A DNA stretch of 64,000 nucleotides from an uncultured Flavobacteriaceae bacterium (GTDB lineage Bacteria > Bacteroidota > Bacteroidia > Flavobacteriales > Flavobacteriaceae), in the NCBI GenBank assembly GCA_947493535.1, contig CANLRK010000002.1, forward strand, positions 1 to 64,000, written 5' to 3'. How positions within the stretch are numbered: position 1 is the first letter of the stretch; each line of letters opens with the position of its first letter. Below are positions 34,780 to 43,456 of the stretch, piece by piece. The position numbers were made by a program, and so were the translations under genes. The notes under the pieces were generated by a model. That model did no database searches. It was given only the letters and a program-made list of their open reading frames with translations, and had not been told where the DNA came from.

Positions 34780-36984
34780 CTAAACTCGTTTTACCTTGTC
34801 GATACCACTAATTTTTTTAATATTATCAATTAACTTATCAATAGTGTTTTTGTTTTTTACAGAAACGGTAACATTACCTTTAAAAACCCCATCATCAGTT
34901 TCAAAACTTATTTTTTTCATGTTTACACTCATGTTGTTAGAAATAACTTTGGTAAGGTTGTTTATTAAACCTAACTGGTCAATACCTGTAATGACTAAAT
35001 CTGCAAAATACTCTTCTTGAGAGGAGTCTATCCATTTGGCTTTTATAATACGGTAAGCATAATTTGCTTGTAAGCTTACTGCGTTGGGGCAATTACTTTT
35101 ATGTACTTTAATGCCATCTCCAACGGTAACAAAGCCAAATACTTTATCGCCAGGAATTGGCTTACAGCAACTAGATAGTTTATAATCAAGTTTTTCTTCT
35201 TCCTTACCAAAAACTAACAAGTCGTATTTATGAGTAATTTCATCTTTATTGAGTTCTTCAGAAGAGCTTTGTTTTCTGGTTCTTTTTTTGAAAAAGCTAA
35301 TGAATGCATTACTTCGTTCAGCGGCAAAATCTTTTAGTTTTTTATTGTCAATATTTCCTAAGCCAGCTCGGTAAAATAAATCAAGACTGGTATGAAAATC
35401 GAAATAAGAAACAAGTTCATTAATTGTTTTTTCATTTAGCGTTATTTTTAGTTGCTTTAATTTTCGAGTTAAAATTTCTCGTCCATCAGCCGCAATCTTC
35501 TTTTTTTCTTCGTTTAGTGATGATTTTATTTTTGATTTTGCTCTTGCAGTTGTAACATACTCCAACCAGTTAGCACTTGGTTTTGTGTTTTCTGAAGTAA
35601 TTACTTCTACCTGATCACCACTTTTTAATACATGGCTTAACGGAACTAGTTTTCCATTTACCCTGGTTCCTCTTGTGCGTAAGCCTATTTGTGTGTGTAT
35701 ACTAAAAGCAAAGTCAAGTGATGTGGCTCCTTTAGGGAGCGATTTTAAATCGCCTTTAGGGGTAAAAACAAATATTTCCTTGGCATATAAATTAAGTTTA
35801 AACTGCTCTATAAAATCTACTGCATTAGCCTCTTGATTTTCTAACGCTTCTTGAAGTTTAACCAGCCACTCATCTAAACCTCCTTCATTATTAGACCCTT
35901 GTTTGTATTTGTAATGCGCTGCATAACCCTTTTCGGCAATTTCATTCATACGTTCTGAACGAATTTGAACCTCAACCCAACGCCCTTTAGGTCCCATAAC
36001 TGTAATATGTAAGGCTTCATATCCAGTTGATTTAGGTGATGAAATCCAATCGCGCAAGCGTACCGGGTTAGGTCGGTAGTGATCGGTAACGATAGAGTAA
36101 ATTTTCCAAGCAATAAATTTTTCTTGATCTAGATCACATTTGTAAATGATTCGTACAGCAAACTTATCGTACACTTCTTCAAAAGTTACGTTTTGTTTGA
36201 GCATTTTTTTTCTGATAGAAAAAATAGATTTTGGTCTACCTTTAATTTGAAAATCAATTTCTTCATTTTTGAGGCTACCTTCTATAGAATCGCTAAATAC
36301 TTTAATATATTCATTTTGTTCTTCTTTAGATTCTTCCGTTTTTTCTAAAATGCTATGGTATACTTCAGGTTCGGTATACTTTAAACCAAGATCTTCAAGT
36401 TCTGTTTTAATATTATATAAGCCCATTCTATGCGCAAGTGGAGCGTATATGTACAGTGTTTCAGATGCAATTTTTACTTGTTTATGGGCAGGCATTGAGG
36501 CCATAGTTTGCATATTATGTAGCCTGTCAGCAATTTTTATAATAATTACACGAACATCATCGTGTAAAGTAAGCAGCATTTTCCTGAAATTTTCTGCTTG
36601 TAATGAAACATCAGCATCACTTTGTAATTGTGATATTTTGGTTAAACCATCAACAATTCGAGCAACGGTTTCTCCAAATAAACGCTCCATGTCGTTAAGG
36701 GTAAAATCGGTATCCTCAACAACATCATGCAATAAGGCTGCGGCAATTGATGTAGCATCAAGCCCAATTTCTGAGGCAACAATTTTAGCAACAGCAATTG
36801 GGTGAAAAATATAGGCTTCACCACTTTTTCTGCGTTGATCTTTATGTGCATCTACAGCGGTATTAAACGCTAACCTAATTAGTTTTTTATCAACCTCACT
36901 TAAGGATTGATAACTAATTTTTAATAGGTTTCTGTATTCGCTAGCAATGGCTGCGTTTTCTTTTTCAATATCAATTTCTGTCAT
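34780..36984 (-). CDS. bifunctional (p)ppGpp synthetase/hydrolase, Rel/SpoT type
   Basis: 734 residues with all domains of the long RSH family. The hydrolase HD domain has H86-D87 and E90-D91 in LLHDVVEDT, intact and so probably active. The synthetase domain spans about 235-350 (RPKSIFSIRKKM, YDKFAVRII, STGYEALHITVMGP, EVQIRSERMNEIAEKG). TGS is about 395-460 (EIFVFTPKGDLKSLPKGAT), followed by a helical linker and a C-terminal ACT domain (about 660-734). It makes and degrades the stringent-response alarmone. It is upstream of the fur-like/purA unit, with a 138-bp gap and a separate promoter. Confidence 0.95.
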   Translation of the reverse strand: MTEIDIEKENAAIASEYRNLLKISYQSLSEVDKKLIRLAFNTAVDAHKDQRRKSGEAYIFHPIAVAKIVASEIGLDATSIAAALLHDVVEDTDFTLNDMERLFGETVARIVDGLTKISQLQSDADVSLQAENFRKMLLTLHDDVRVIIIKIADRLHNMQTMASMPAHKQVKIASETLYIYAPLAHRMGLYNIKTELEDLGLKYTEPEVYHSILEKTEESKEEQNEYIKVFSDSIEGSLKNEEIDFQIKGRPKSIFSIRKKMLKQNVTFEEVYDKFAVRIIYKCDLDQEKFIAWKIYSIVTDHYRPNPVRLRDWISSPKSTGYEALHITVMGPKGRWVEVQIRSERMNEIAEKGYAAHYKYKQGSNNEGGLDEWLVKLQEALENQEANAVDFIEQFKLNLYAKEIFVFTPKGDLKSLPKGATSLDFAFSIHTQIGLRTRGTRVNGKLVPLSHVLKSGDQVEVITSENTKPSANWLEYVTTARAKSKIKSSLNEEKKKIAADGREILTRKLKQLKITLNEKTINELVSYFDFHTSLDLFYRAGLGNIDNKKLKDFAAERSNAFISFFKKRTRKQSSSEELNKDEITHKYDLLVFGKEEEKLDYKLSSCCKPIPGDKVFGFVTVGDGIKVHKSNCPNAVSLQANYAYRIIKAKWIDSSQEEYFADLVITGIDQLGLINNLTKVISNNMSVNMKKISFETDDGVFKGNVTVSVKNKNTIDKLIDNIKKISGIDKVKRV

Positions 36985-37069
36985 ATATCTAAGATATAAT
37001 AAGTGCTAGAGTTTTGCAATATTTTTTTAAGGAATTGTGCTAAGATATAAGTGTCATTAAAATTCAATG

Positions 37070-37193
37070 TATCTTTGCCGTAAATGTATGAAACTTTAAA
37101 GAGGTTTGAGTAAGGATTGTTTCATGCAATAACTCATATAAATTAAGTATGAGTGTTAAAAAAAACCTTATTCTAAGGTACTAAATAATATAT
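37070..37193 (+). promoter_or_regulatory. promoter element and structured 5' leader of RNA helicase gene
   Basis: TATCTTTG (37070-37077) is followed by about 115 nt before the ATG. This leader can form actcata / tatgagt and accttattctaaggt hairpins. Long folded leaders upstream of RNA helicase genes often act in autoregulation or cold response; here that is only inferred. Confidence 0.45.
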
Positions 37194-38435
37194 ATGACAT
37201 TTAAATCATTAGGGCTGTCAGACGCAATAGTCAAGGCAGTTGATAAAAAAGGATATACAACACCTTCTCCAATACAAGAAAAAGCAATACCTGTAATAAT
37301 AGATAGAAAGGATGTATTAGCATCTGCCCAGACCGGTACAGGAAAAACTGCGGGATTTACATTGCCTATGTTGCATGTGTTAGCTTTGGGAAGTAAATGG
37401 AAACGCCGTCCAATACGTGCTTTAGTTTTAACACCAACTCGTGAGTTGGCAGCACAGGTATATGATAATGTACGAGCATATAGTGAATTTATAGATATAC
37501 GCTCAACTGTAATTTTTGGAGGAGTTAATCAAAAACCACAAATAAGCACACTACGAAGTGGAGTAGATATATTGGTGGCAACCCCAGGACGATTATTAGA
37601 TTTGCACAGTCAAAAAGTATTATCATTAGGAAAGATAGAGTTTTTGGTACTAGATGAAGCAGATAGAATGCTTGATATGGGATTTTTGCGAGATATTAAA
37701 AAAGTGTTAGAACTCGTGCCAGAAAAACGGCAAACACTATTATTTTCGGCAACTTTTTCGAAAGATATTAAATCATTTGCAAGTAGTATTTTAACGAATC
37801 CTGTAACAGTAGAAGCAACCCCAGAAAATACCACGGCTGAAAAAGTGCAACAAAAAATATATCGAGTTGATAAAGGAAAAAAGGCTTCGTTAATTATAAA
37901 ATTAATTTCTGACGGTAAATGGAATCAGGTTTTAGTATTTACACGTACTAAGCATGGGGCTAATAGACTAGCAGAAAAAATGAATAAAAAAGGAATTTCT
38001 GCAGCGGCAATTCATGGTAATAAAAGTCAAAATGCTCGTACCAAAGCTTTAGCTGGATTTAAAACAAATAAGGTACGTGTGTTAGTAGCTACTGATATTG
38101 CTGCTAGAGGGTTGGATATTCCTTTACTACCACATGTTGTAAACTACGAATTGCCTAACATAGCTGAAGATTATGTGCATCGTATAGGTAGAACTGGTAG
38201 AGCAGGGGCTAGTGGAGAAGCCATTTCATTAGTTTGTGGTGAAGAGCGTGAATATTTAAAAAGCATTGAGCGTTTGTTACAGGAAAGCTTGCCCGTTGAA
38301 ACAATTATAGGTTTTGAACCAAGTAAAGAAGATATTGAAAGTAAGCCAATTATTGGTAAAGCTCAAAAAAGAGGTGGATCACCTAAAAACAAAAGTAATA
38401 ACAGAAACCGATCACGTAAACCAAGACGAGGATAA
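37194..38435 (+). CDS. DEAD-box RNA helicase, RhlE-like
   Basis: 413 residues: the Q motif ([13 protein letters not shown]), [52 protein letters not shown] and [10 protein letters not shown] are all intact. A short basic tail ([15 protein letters not shown]) follows for non-specific RNA binding. It unwinds RNA duplexes in ribosome assembly or decay. The VF530 DNA-binding protein gene starts 6 bp after the stop. Confidence 0.92.
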   Translation: MTFKSLGLSDAIVKAVDKKGYTTPSPIQEKAIPVIIDRKDVLASAQTGTGKTAGFTLPMLHVLALGSKWKRRPIRALVLTPTRELAAQVYDNVRAYSEFIDIRSTVIFGGVNQKPQISTLRSGVDILVATPGRLLDLHSQKVLSLGKIEFLVLDEADRMLDMGFLRDIKKVLELVPEKRQTLLFSATFSKDIKSFASSILTNPVTVEATPENTTAEKVQQKIYRVDKGKKASLIIKLISDGKWNQVLVFTRTKHGANRLAEKMNKKGISAAAIHGNKSQNARTKALAGFKTNKVRVLVATDIAARGLDIPLLPHVVNYELPNIAEDYVHRIGRTGRAGASGEAISLVCGEEREYLKSIERLLQESLPVETIIGFEPSKEDIESKPIIGKAQKRGGSPKNKSNNRNRSRKPRRG

Positions 38436-38441
38436 GCGTAT

Positions 38442-38672
38442 ATGGAACAACAAAAAAATAATCCGTTACATGGTATTAAATTAGTTCAGATATTGGAGGA
38501 ACTGGTAGCGTATTACGGATGGGAACATTTAGGGTTTAAAATTAAAATACGTTGTTTTAATTACGACCCTTCCATAAAATCTAGCTTAAAATTTTTAAGA
38601 AGAACTCCTTGGGCTCGTGATAAAGTAGAGGAACTTTATTTGGAGATGTTACGTAAAAATGGAAAGGTTTAG
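38442..38672 (+). CDS. VF530-family DNA-binding protein
   Basis: 76 residues. NNPLHGIKLVQILEELVAYY, NYDPSIKSSLKFLRRTPWAR and the VEELYLEM ending match the VF530 (DUF2132) family almost end to end, a small alpha-helical fold thought to bind DNA. It is translated from the same transcript as the RhlE-like helicase (6-bp gap). The cellular role is not known. Confidence 0.88.
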   Translation: MEQQKNNPLHGIKLVQILEELVAYYGWEHLGFKIKIRCFNYDPSIKSSLKFLRRTPWARDKVEELYLEMLRKNGKV

Positions 38673-38683
38673 AGAAAGTGATT

Positions 38684-39160
38684 TTATAAGTCTATGGCTG
38701 CTATTTGTAAATTAAAATCGTATTGCAAATCGTTATGAAGTGTAGTAACTTTCTTTTTAATTGAAGTGAGCTCTCTTTTATAAATATTTAAAAGAACGGT
38801 ATTATTTTTAATGCTAGGAGAAAACTTTATTAGTTTTTTACAGAAGTAGAGTAGTAAAGAAATTTCTGTTTCAATGTTTTTAGAGTAGCGAATATATTTT
38901 TTAATGTTTCGTAAGATTTTTCGAACACTTTTTTTAATAAAATAGTAGGTTTTGGTATTTATCAGCTCAAATTGTTCATCAATTTCTTGCTTTATGTTTT
39001 CAATAAATTTCGCTTCGTTATCCGATTCAAATAACAAATAAGTAAGCAATTCTTTATTTTCTTTTTTGAACTTTGAAAGTTGAAGACATAAAGTTAAAAT
39101 TTCATCATGAGAGCGATAGGAAAGTTCGGTCTTAATTTCTTTTACTGTGGCTGATTTCAT
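38684..39160 (-). CDS. conserved helical hypothetical protein
   Basis: A 158-residue all-helical protein, very Lys/Ile-rich (KKSVRKILRNIKKYIRYSK, LYFCKKLIKFSPSIKNN), without signal peptide or membrane segment. The N-terminal TELSYRSHDEILTLCLQLSK looks conserved, and I recall similar hypothetical proteins in marine flavobacteria, but no domain name. It lies between two helicase genes and converges with the VF530 gene (11-bp gap). Confidence 0.6.
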   Translation of the reverse strand: MKSATVKEIKTELSYRSHDEILTLCLQLSKFKKENKELLTYLLFESDNEAKFIENIKQEIDEQFELINTKTYYFIKKSVRKILRNIKKYIRYSKNIETEISLLLYFCKKLIKFSPSIKNNTVLLNIYKRELTSIKKKVTTLHNDLQYDFNLQIAAIDL

Positions 39161-39270
39161 AATTAGTGAAATGAATTTTATTAAAGAAATTAGCTGAGCA
39201 GAAATAAGCTCATCTATAACAATACAGATATTTCTTTTTTATAAGGATGATAATTGTAAAGGAATAGTGG

Positions 39271-40506
39271 TTAATACCAACGTTTCTTTTTCTTTTTTGA
39301 ATTTGCTGATTTTCTATTTTTTTTGTGTTTACTACCCTTTTTTTTATGTACTTCAGGTTTAGCATTTTTAGCTAATGGAAAAGGATGATTATCTTCAACA
39401 GGTATAATTTTATTAATAGTCTTTTGAATGTCTAAAATATATTTTTTTTCATCAGCTGAACAAATTGAGTAGGCTACCCCTTTTTTACCAGCTCTACCGG
39501 TTCTACCTATACGATGTACATAAGTTTCTGTAATATTAGGAATGTCAAAATTAATTACTGCATCTAAGTTTTTAATGTCAATACCTCTTGAAGCTACATC
39601 GGTAGCAATTAGTATATTAGCTTCACCATTTTTAAAGTTATTTAATGCAATTTGACGTTGACTTTGCGATTTGTCGCCATGTATAGAGGTTACGTTATAG
39701 CCGTTTTTAATTAAAGACTTTTCTAGTTTATCAACACCAAATTTGGTACGCCTGAAAATAAGTATATTTCCTTTAATATTGTTGCGTAATAAATGTATAC
39801 AGAGGTCTATTTTTTTTGGTTTTGGGGTATAATATAAAATTTGATCTACTGATTTATTTGTTGAGGAGGTAGGTGCGATTTCTATTTTTTCAGGGGTATT
39901 CAAAATAGTTTTTGCTAAATCAACGACCTTATGTGGCATAGTTGCCGAAAATAATAATGTTTGTCTTTTTTCAGGGCAGAGACGTTCTATTTTTCTAACA
40001 TCATCAATAAATCCCATGTCGAGCATTAAATCGGCTTCATCCAATACAAATGTTCCAATAAAACTTAGGTTGATAATTGCTTGCTTATGTAAATCGAGCA
40101 ATCTTCCTGGTGTAGCAATTAGTATATCAACCCCTTTTTTTATGACTTCTTTTTGAGGTTCAATTGATGCTCCTCCAAAAACAACGGCAGATTTTAAATG
40201 GGTATATTTACTGTAGCGATTAAAACTTTCGTTTATCTGTATAGCAAGTTCTCTGGTAGGGCTAATAATTAGAGCTCTTATTTTTTTGTTTTTTTTACCT
40301 TCTTCCTGTTTATCAAACAATAGCTGTAAAATAGGCAAGGCAAAAGCAGCAGTTTTGCCAGTACCAGTTTGAGCTGAAGCAATAAGATCTTTTTTTTCTA
40401 GGATTATAGGTATGCTAGTTGCCTGAATAGGCGTAGGAACTTCGTAATTTTTTTCGGTAAGCGCCCTTAATATAGGCTTGTTTAGCTTTAAATCTTTGAA
40501 CTGCAT
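39271..40506 (-). CDS. DEAD-box RNA helicase, RhlE-like
   Basis: 411 residues from ATG 40506; the longer frame begins at a TTG and was rejected because MQFKDLKLNKPILRAL is the usual family start. Motifs: [73 protein letters not shown], all intact. The C-terminal tail of about 25 residues is almost wholly Lys/Ser/Asn. It is the third DEAD-box gene in 14.5 kb. A 386-bp gap with candidate small RNA B lies upstream on the same strand. Confidence 0.92.
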   Translation of the reverse strand: MQFKDLKLNKPILRALTEKNYEVPTPIQATSIPIILEKKDLIASAQTGTGKTAAFALPILQLLFDKQEEGKKNKKIRALIISPTRELAIQINESFNRYSKYTHLKSAVVFGGASIEPQKEVIKKGVDILIATPGRLLDLHKQAIINLSFIGTFVLDEADLMLDMGFIDDVRKIERLCPEKRQTLLFSATMPHKVVDLAKTILNTPEKIEIAPTSSTNKSVDQILYYTPKPKKIDLCIHLLRNNIKGNILIFRRTKFGVDKLEKSLIKNGYNVTSIHGDKSQSQRQIALNNFKNGEANILIATDVASRGIDIKNLDAVINFDIPNITETYVHRIGRTGRAGKKGVAYSICSADEKKYILDIQKTINKIIPVEDNHPFPLAKNAKPEVHKKKGSKHKKNRKSANSKKKKKRWY

Positions 40507-40571
40507 GTTTTGTTTAATACAATAATTTAGGTAAATATAGTCTAAAATAGGTTGGGGTTTGTTTGACAATT

Positions 40572-40842
40572 AAAAAAACCGTATTCAGATTGTAAACTTG
40601 AATACGGTTTTAGTACCAATAAATATTTAAATGAAAGTTGTCATTCAATGTTTCAAAAACTCATTTAAAAATCTATTTGACATCGCTATAATAATCGTTA
40701 CTTTTTGTAGTACTGCGAAAACCTAATAAATAATTTAATCTTCTTTAATTCCTACTTTGCCCGACTATTCAGCTATTGAGATATAATTAACATCACCAAT
40801 TAACTATTAAACTTTATTGTATGACTAGTATATCTCTTATTT
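40572..40842 (-). ncRNA. candidate small RNA B (minus strand), in the 386-bp gap 40507-40892
   Basis: This gap between trpA and the helicase gene has no credible ORF. On the minus strand it has the promoter ACACTTG-N20-TATCTTTA, a long-range gagatata / tatatctc pair near the 5' end, and a 13-bp terminator hairpin (40575-40587 / 40599-40611, 11-nt loop) followed by T. Collinear blocks GTCGGGCAA, GAATTA, CGCAGTAC, GATTA and GATGTC also occur in candidate A at 28020-28235. Predicted length is about 270 nt. It could also act as a terminated leader of the helicase gene, whose ATG is 66 bp beyond the terminator. Confidence 0.55.
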
Positions 40843-40849
40843 GTAAAGA

Positions 40850-40880
40850 TAAAGATAAGAAATAAAGTATTGATAAGCAA
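40850..40880 (-). promoter_or_regulatory. promoter of candidate small RNA B
   Basis: On the minus strand TTG (40880-40878), a 20-bp spacer and TATCTTTA (40857-40850), inside the ATAAACACTTGnnTATCAA block shared with the locus at 28242-28272. Confidence 0.5.
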
Positions 40881-40892
40881 GTGTTTATGGTT

Positions 40893-41663
40893 TTATTGTT
40901 TAAGTTTTTTTATAAAATTATTAACCTTGTTTTTTATGGTGTCTTGGTCTTCTAAAGCTTTTATAAAAGCACTACCTATTATTGCTCCATTTGCGTAAGA
41001 ACAAGCAGAGGTAAAAGTTTCTTTTGAATGAATACCAAAACCTATTAATTGAGGTGTTTTAAGCTCTAGTTTTTTTATTTTGTTTAAATATTTTATTTGA
41101 GTTTGATTAATTGAATGGTTATTTCCGGTAATTGCATAGGATGAAACTACATATAGAAAGGCTGTACTTTCAATAGCTATTGCTTCAATTCTTTTAATTG
41201 AAGTTTGTGGTGTGATTAAAAAACTCATTTGTATGTTATTCCTTATAAATAATGCCTTATAGTTACTGCAATAATAATCAATAGGCATGTCTGGTATAAT
41301 AAGTCCGTCTACACCAACTTCAGCAGCTTTTTTAATAAAATTACTAACCCCGTAATTAAGTAACTGATTTAAATAACCCATAAGTAATATTGGGATTTGA
41401 ACAGTTTTTCTAATTTCTTTAATTTGTTCAAAAATGATATCAAGAGTAATTCCGTTTTTAATGGCTATAGAATTACTGTTTTGTATAGTAGGACCATCGG
41501 CCAATGGATCTGAAAAAGGCAGTCCAATTTCTACCATGTCTACCCCAGCTTCAGCTAAACGAGTTACAACTTCAATAGTATCGTTCAGTTTTGGATAGCC
41601 AGCAGTAGTATATATGTTTAAGATATTATTTTTGTTAGCAAATAGTTTATCTAATCTATTCAT
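40893..41663 (-). CDS. trpA: tryptophan synthase alpha chain
   Basis: A 256-residue TIM-barrel subunit that cleaves indole-3-glycerol phosphate. MVEIGLPFSDPLADGP carries the catalytic Glu and Asp pair; LIIPDMPIDYY, YVVSSYAITG and IGFGIHSKETF (phosphate site) are family landmarks. It is the last gene of the trp operon, 15 bp after trpB, and is followed by the candidate small RNA region. No separate promoter is seen, so it depends on the leader upstream of trpE. Confidence 0.96.
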   Translation of the reverse strand: MNRLDKLFANKNNILNIYTTAGYPKLNDTIEVVTRLAEAGVDMVEIGLPFSDPLADGPTIQNSNSIAIKNGITLDIIFEQIKEIRKTVQIPILLMGYLNQLLNYGVSNFIKKAAEVGVDGLIIPDMPIDYYCSNYKALFIRNNIQMSFLITPQTSIKRIEAIAIESTAFLYVVSSYAITGNNHSINQTQIKYLNKIKKLELKTPQLIGFGIHSKETFTSACSYANGAIIGSAFIKALEDQDTIKNKVNNFIKKLKQ

Positions 41664-41678
41664 AGCTATTTAGTTAAG

Positions 41679-42857
41679 TTATTTTAAATAGGTGCTGTAG
41701 GTTTTCATATCTTTATCACCTCTTCCGGAAAGGTTAACTACAACACACTCTTTGGGTTTGAATGATATTTTTTCTAATGCAGCTATTGCATGAGCAGACT
41801 CTAGTGCAGGAATTATTCCTTCTTTTTGTGTTATTAAATAGGCTGCCTTAAGTGCTTCTTGATCGGTTACACCAATAAATTGAGCTCTACTACTTTTAAA
41901 TAAATGTGCATGTAAAGGGCCAATACCCGGATAGTCTAGTCCTGCTGAAATAGAGTAAGGTTCAGTGATTTGGCCTTCTTTATTTTGCATCAATATTGTT
42001 TTGCTACCGTGTATAATTCCTTCTGAGCCTAATTGTGTTGTTGCTGCACTTTTTGATGTATGCACCCCTAAACCATCAGCTTCAACCGCTATTAGTTGTA
42101 CAGATGCAGTATTTAAATAATGGTAAAATGCCCCGGCTGCGTTGCTACCTCCACCTACGCATGCAATAATTTTATCTGGATTTTTTTTTCCTGTTTTTAC
42201 TAGCAGTTGTTGCTGCATTTCTTCACTAATAATAGCTTGAAATCGAGCAACCATATCAGGGTAGGGATGAGGCCCAACAACAGAGCCTATTAAATAATAA
42301 GTGTCTACGGGATTCGCAATCCAATCGCGTATAGCTTCATTAGTAGCATCCTTTAGGGTTTTGCTTCCTGAACTAGCAGGGCGAACTTCGGCACCAAGCA
42401 TTTTCATTCGAGCTACATTAGGAGCCTGCCTTTCAATATCAACTTCTCCCATGTAAACAATGCATTTTAAATTCATTAAAGCACAAACGGTAGCAGTTGC
42501 TACACCATGCTGACCAGCACCTGTTTCAGCAATAATTCTAGTTTTCCCCATTTTTTTAGCTAACAATATTTGTCCTATGGTATTGTTTATTTTATGGGCG
42601 CCTGTATGGTTTAAATCTTCTCTTTTTAAGTATATGGTACAGTTGTATTTTTTAGATAAGTTTTTTGCAAAAAATAATGGTGTGGGTCTTCCAACATAAT
42701 CTTTTAATAGACTTTTGTATTCTTTTTGAAAGGAATCAGAAGTAATAATACCTAGATAGTTTTCTTTTAATTCATTTATATTATGGTGTAACATCTCTGG
42801 AATAAAAGCCCCGCCAAAGTCACCATAAAATCCCTTATTGTTAACTGTGTAGTTCAT
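41679..42857 (-). CDS. trpB: tryptophan synthase beta chain
   Basis: A 392-residue PLP enzyme joining indole and serine. The PLP Lys is K89 in NHTGAHKINN; ETGAGQHGVATA, the phosphate cradle CVGGGSNAAGAF and SAGLDYPGIGP are present. The order of the first residues (YGDFGGAFIPEML) is typical of TrpB1. Its start overlaps trpF by 17 bp, so translation of the two is coupled. It forms the alpha2-beta2 complex with the next gene's product. Confidence 0.97.
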   Translation of the reverse strand: MNYTVNNKGFYGDFGGAFIPEMLHHNINELKENYLGIITSDSFQKEYKSLLKDYVGRPTPLFFAKNLSKKYNCTIYLKREDLNHTGAHKINNTIGQILLAKKMGKTRIIAETGAGQHGVATATVCALMNLKCIVYMGEVDIERQAPNVARMKMLGAEVRPASSGSKTLKDATNEAIRDWIANPVDTYYLIGSVVGPHPYPDMVARFQAIISEEMQQQLLVKTGKKNPDKIIACVGGGSNAAGAFYHYLNTASVQLIAVEADGLGVHTSKSAATTQLGSEGIIHGSKTILMQNKEGQITEPYSISAGLDYPGIGPLHAHLFKSSRAQFIGVTDQEALKAAYLITQKEGIIPALESAHAIAALEKISFKPKECVVVNLSGRGDKDMKTYSTYLK

Positions 42858-43449
42858 GCTTAAATGTTTTTATTTTTTGAATATTTTTTATGCCTGGTGC
42901 TAGTTCAAACCCGCTATTAATATCGATACCTGCAAATTTTTTATGTGAAATTGATTTTAGTTTATCAACCATTGTTTTATTAATGCCACCACTTAGTAAA
43001 AATGGAGTTGTTCCGTTATATTTTTGAAGCAATTCCCAATTGAATTGAGTGCCATTACCGCCGGGTAATATTCCGCTAGCATCAAATAAAAAATAATCGC
43101 ATACAGGTTCATAAATGCTCAATGCATCAAAACAAAATGCATCTGTAATATTAAAGGCTTTGATAACTCCTACATTTAAAAGCTTTATTTGTTTGCAAAA
43201 ATCAGGAGTTTCTTTTCCGTGTAATTGAATATAATTTAACTGATATTGTTCTTTCTTTTGTTTAATAAAGTCAATAGGTTTGTTTACAAATACACCTACG
43301 CGATTAATGCCTTTAGGTGTGTTTATTATTGGAGTAATCAAGTTTCTTGGTGATTGTTTATGAAAAATAAAGCCTATAAAATCAGGGTGTAATTTTCCTA
43401 GCGCAGTACAATTTTTAGTACTGCGTATGCCACAAACTTTTAGTTTCAT
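42841..43449 (-). CDS. trpF: phosphoribosylanthranilate isomerase
   Basis: A 202-residue TIM-barrel enzyme, the third step of the pathway. MKLKVCGIRS holds the catalytic Cys6; LHGKETPDFC, FLFDASG (general acid Asp), GGNGTQFNW and LSGGINKTMV are family signatures. It is free-standing, not fused to trpC as in enterobacteria. It lies 7 bp after trpC and overlaps trpB by 17 bp. Confidence 0.95.
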   Translation of the reverse strand: MKLKVCGIRSTKNCTALGKLHPDFIGFIFHKQSPRNLITPIINTPKGINRVGVFVNKPIDFIKQKKEQYQLNYIQLHGKETPDFCKQIKLLNVGVIKAFNITDAFCFDALSIYEPVCDYFLFDASGILPGGNGTQFNWELLQKYNGTTPFLLSGGINKTMVDKLKSISHKKFAGIDINSGFELAPGIKNIQKIKTFKHELHS

Positions 43450-43456
43450 TATACTG

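Noticed and set aside
36269-36805. 178-codon open frame opposite the Rel/SpoT gene
   Set aside because: It is a shadow of the real gene on the other strand, Ser/Cys/Ile-rich with no domain.
40507-40569. Extended start of the helicase at 40569
   Set aside because: It begins at a TTG in the region between the small-RNA terminator and ATG 40506, and adds residues unlike the family.
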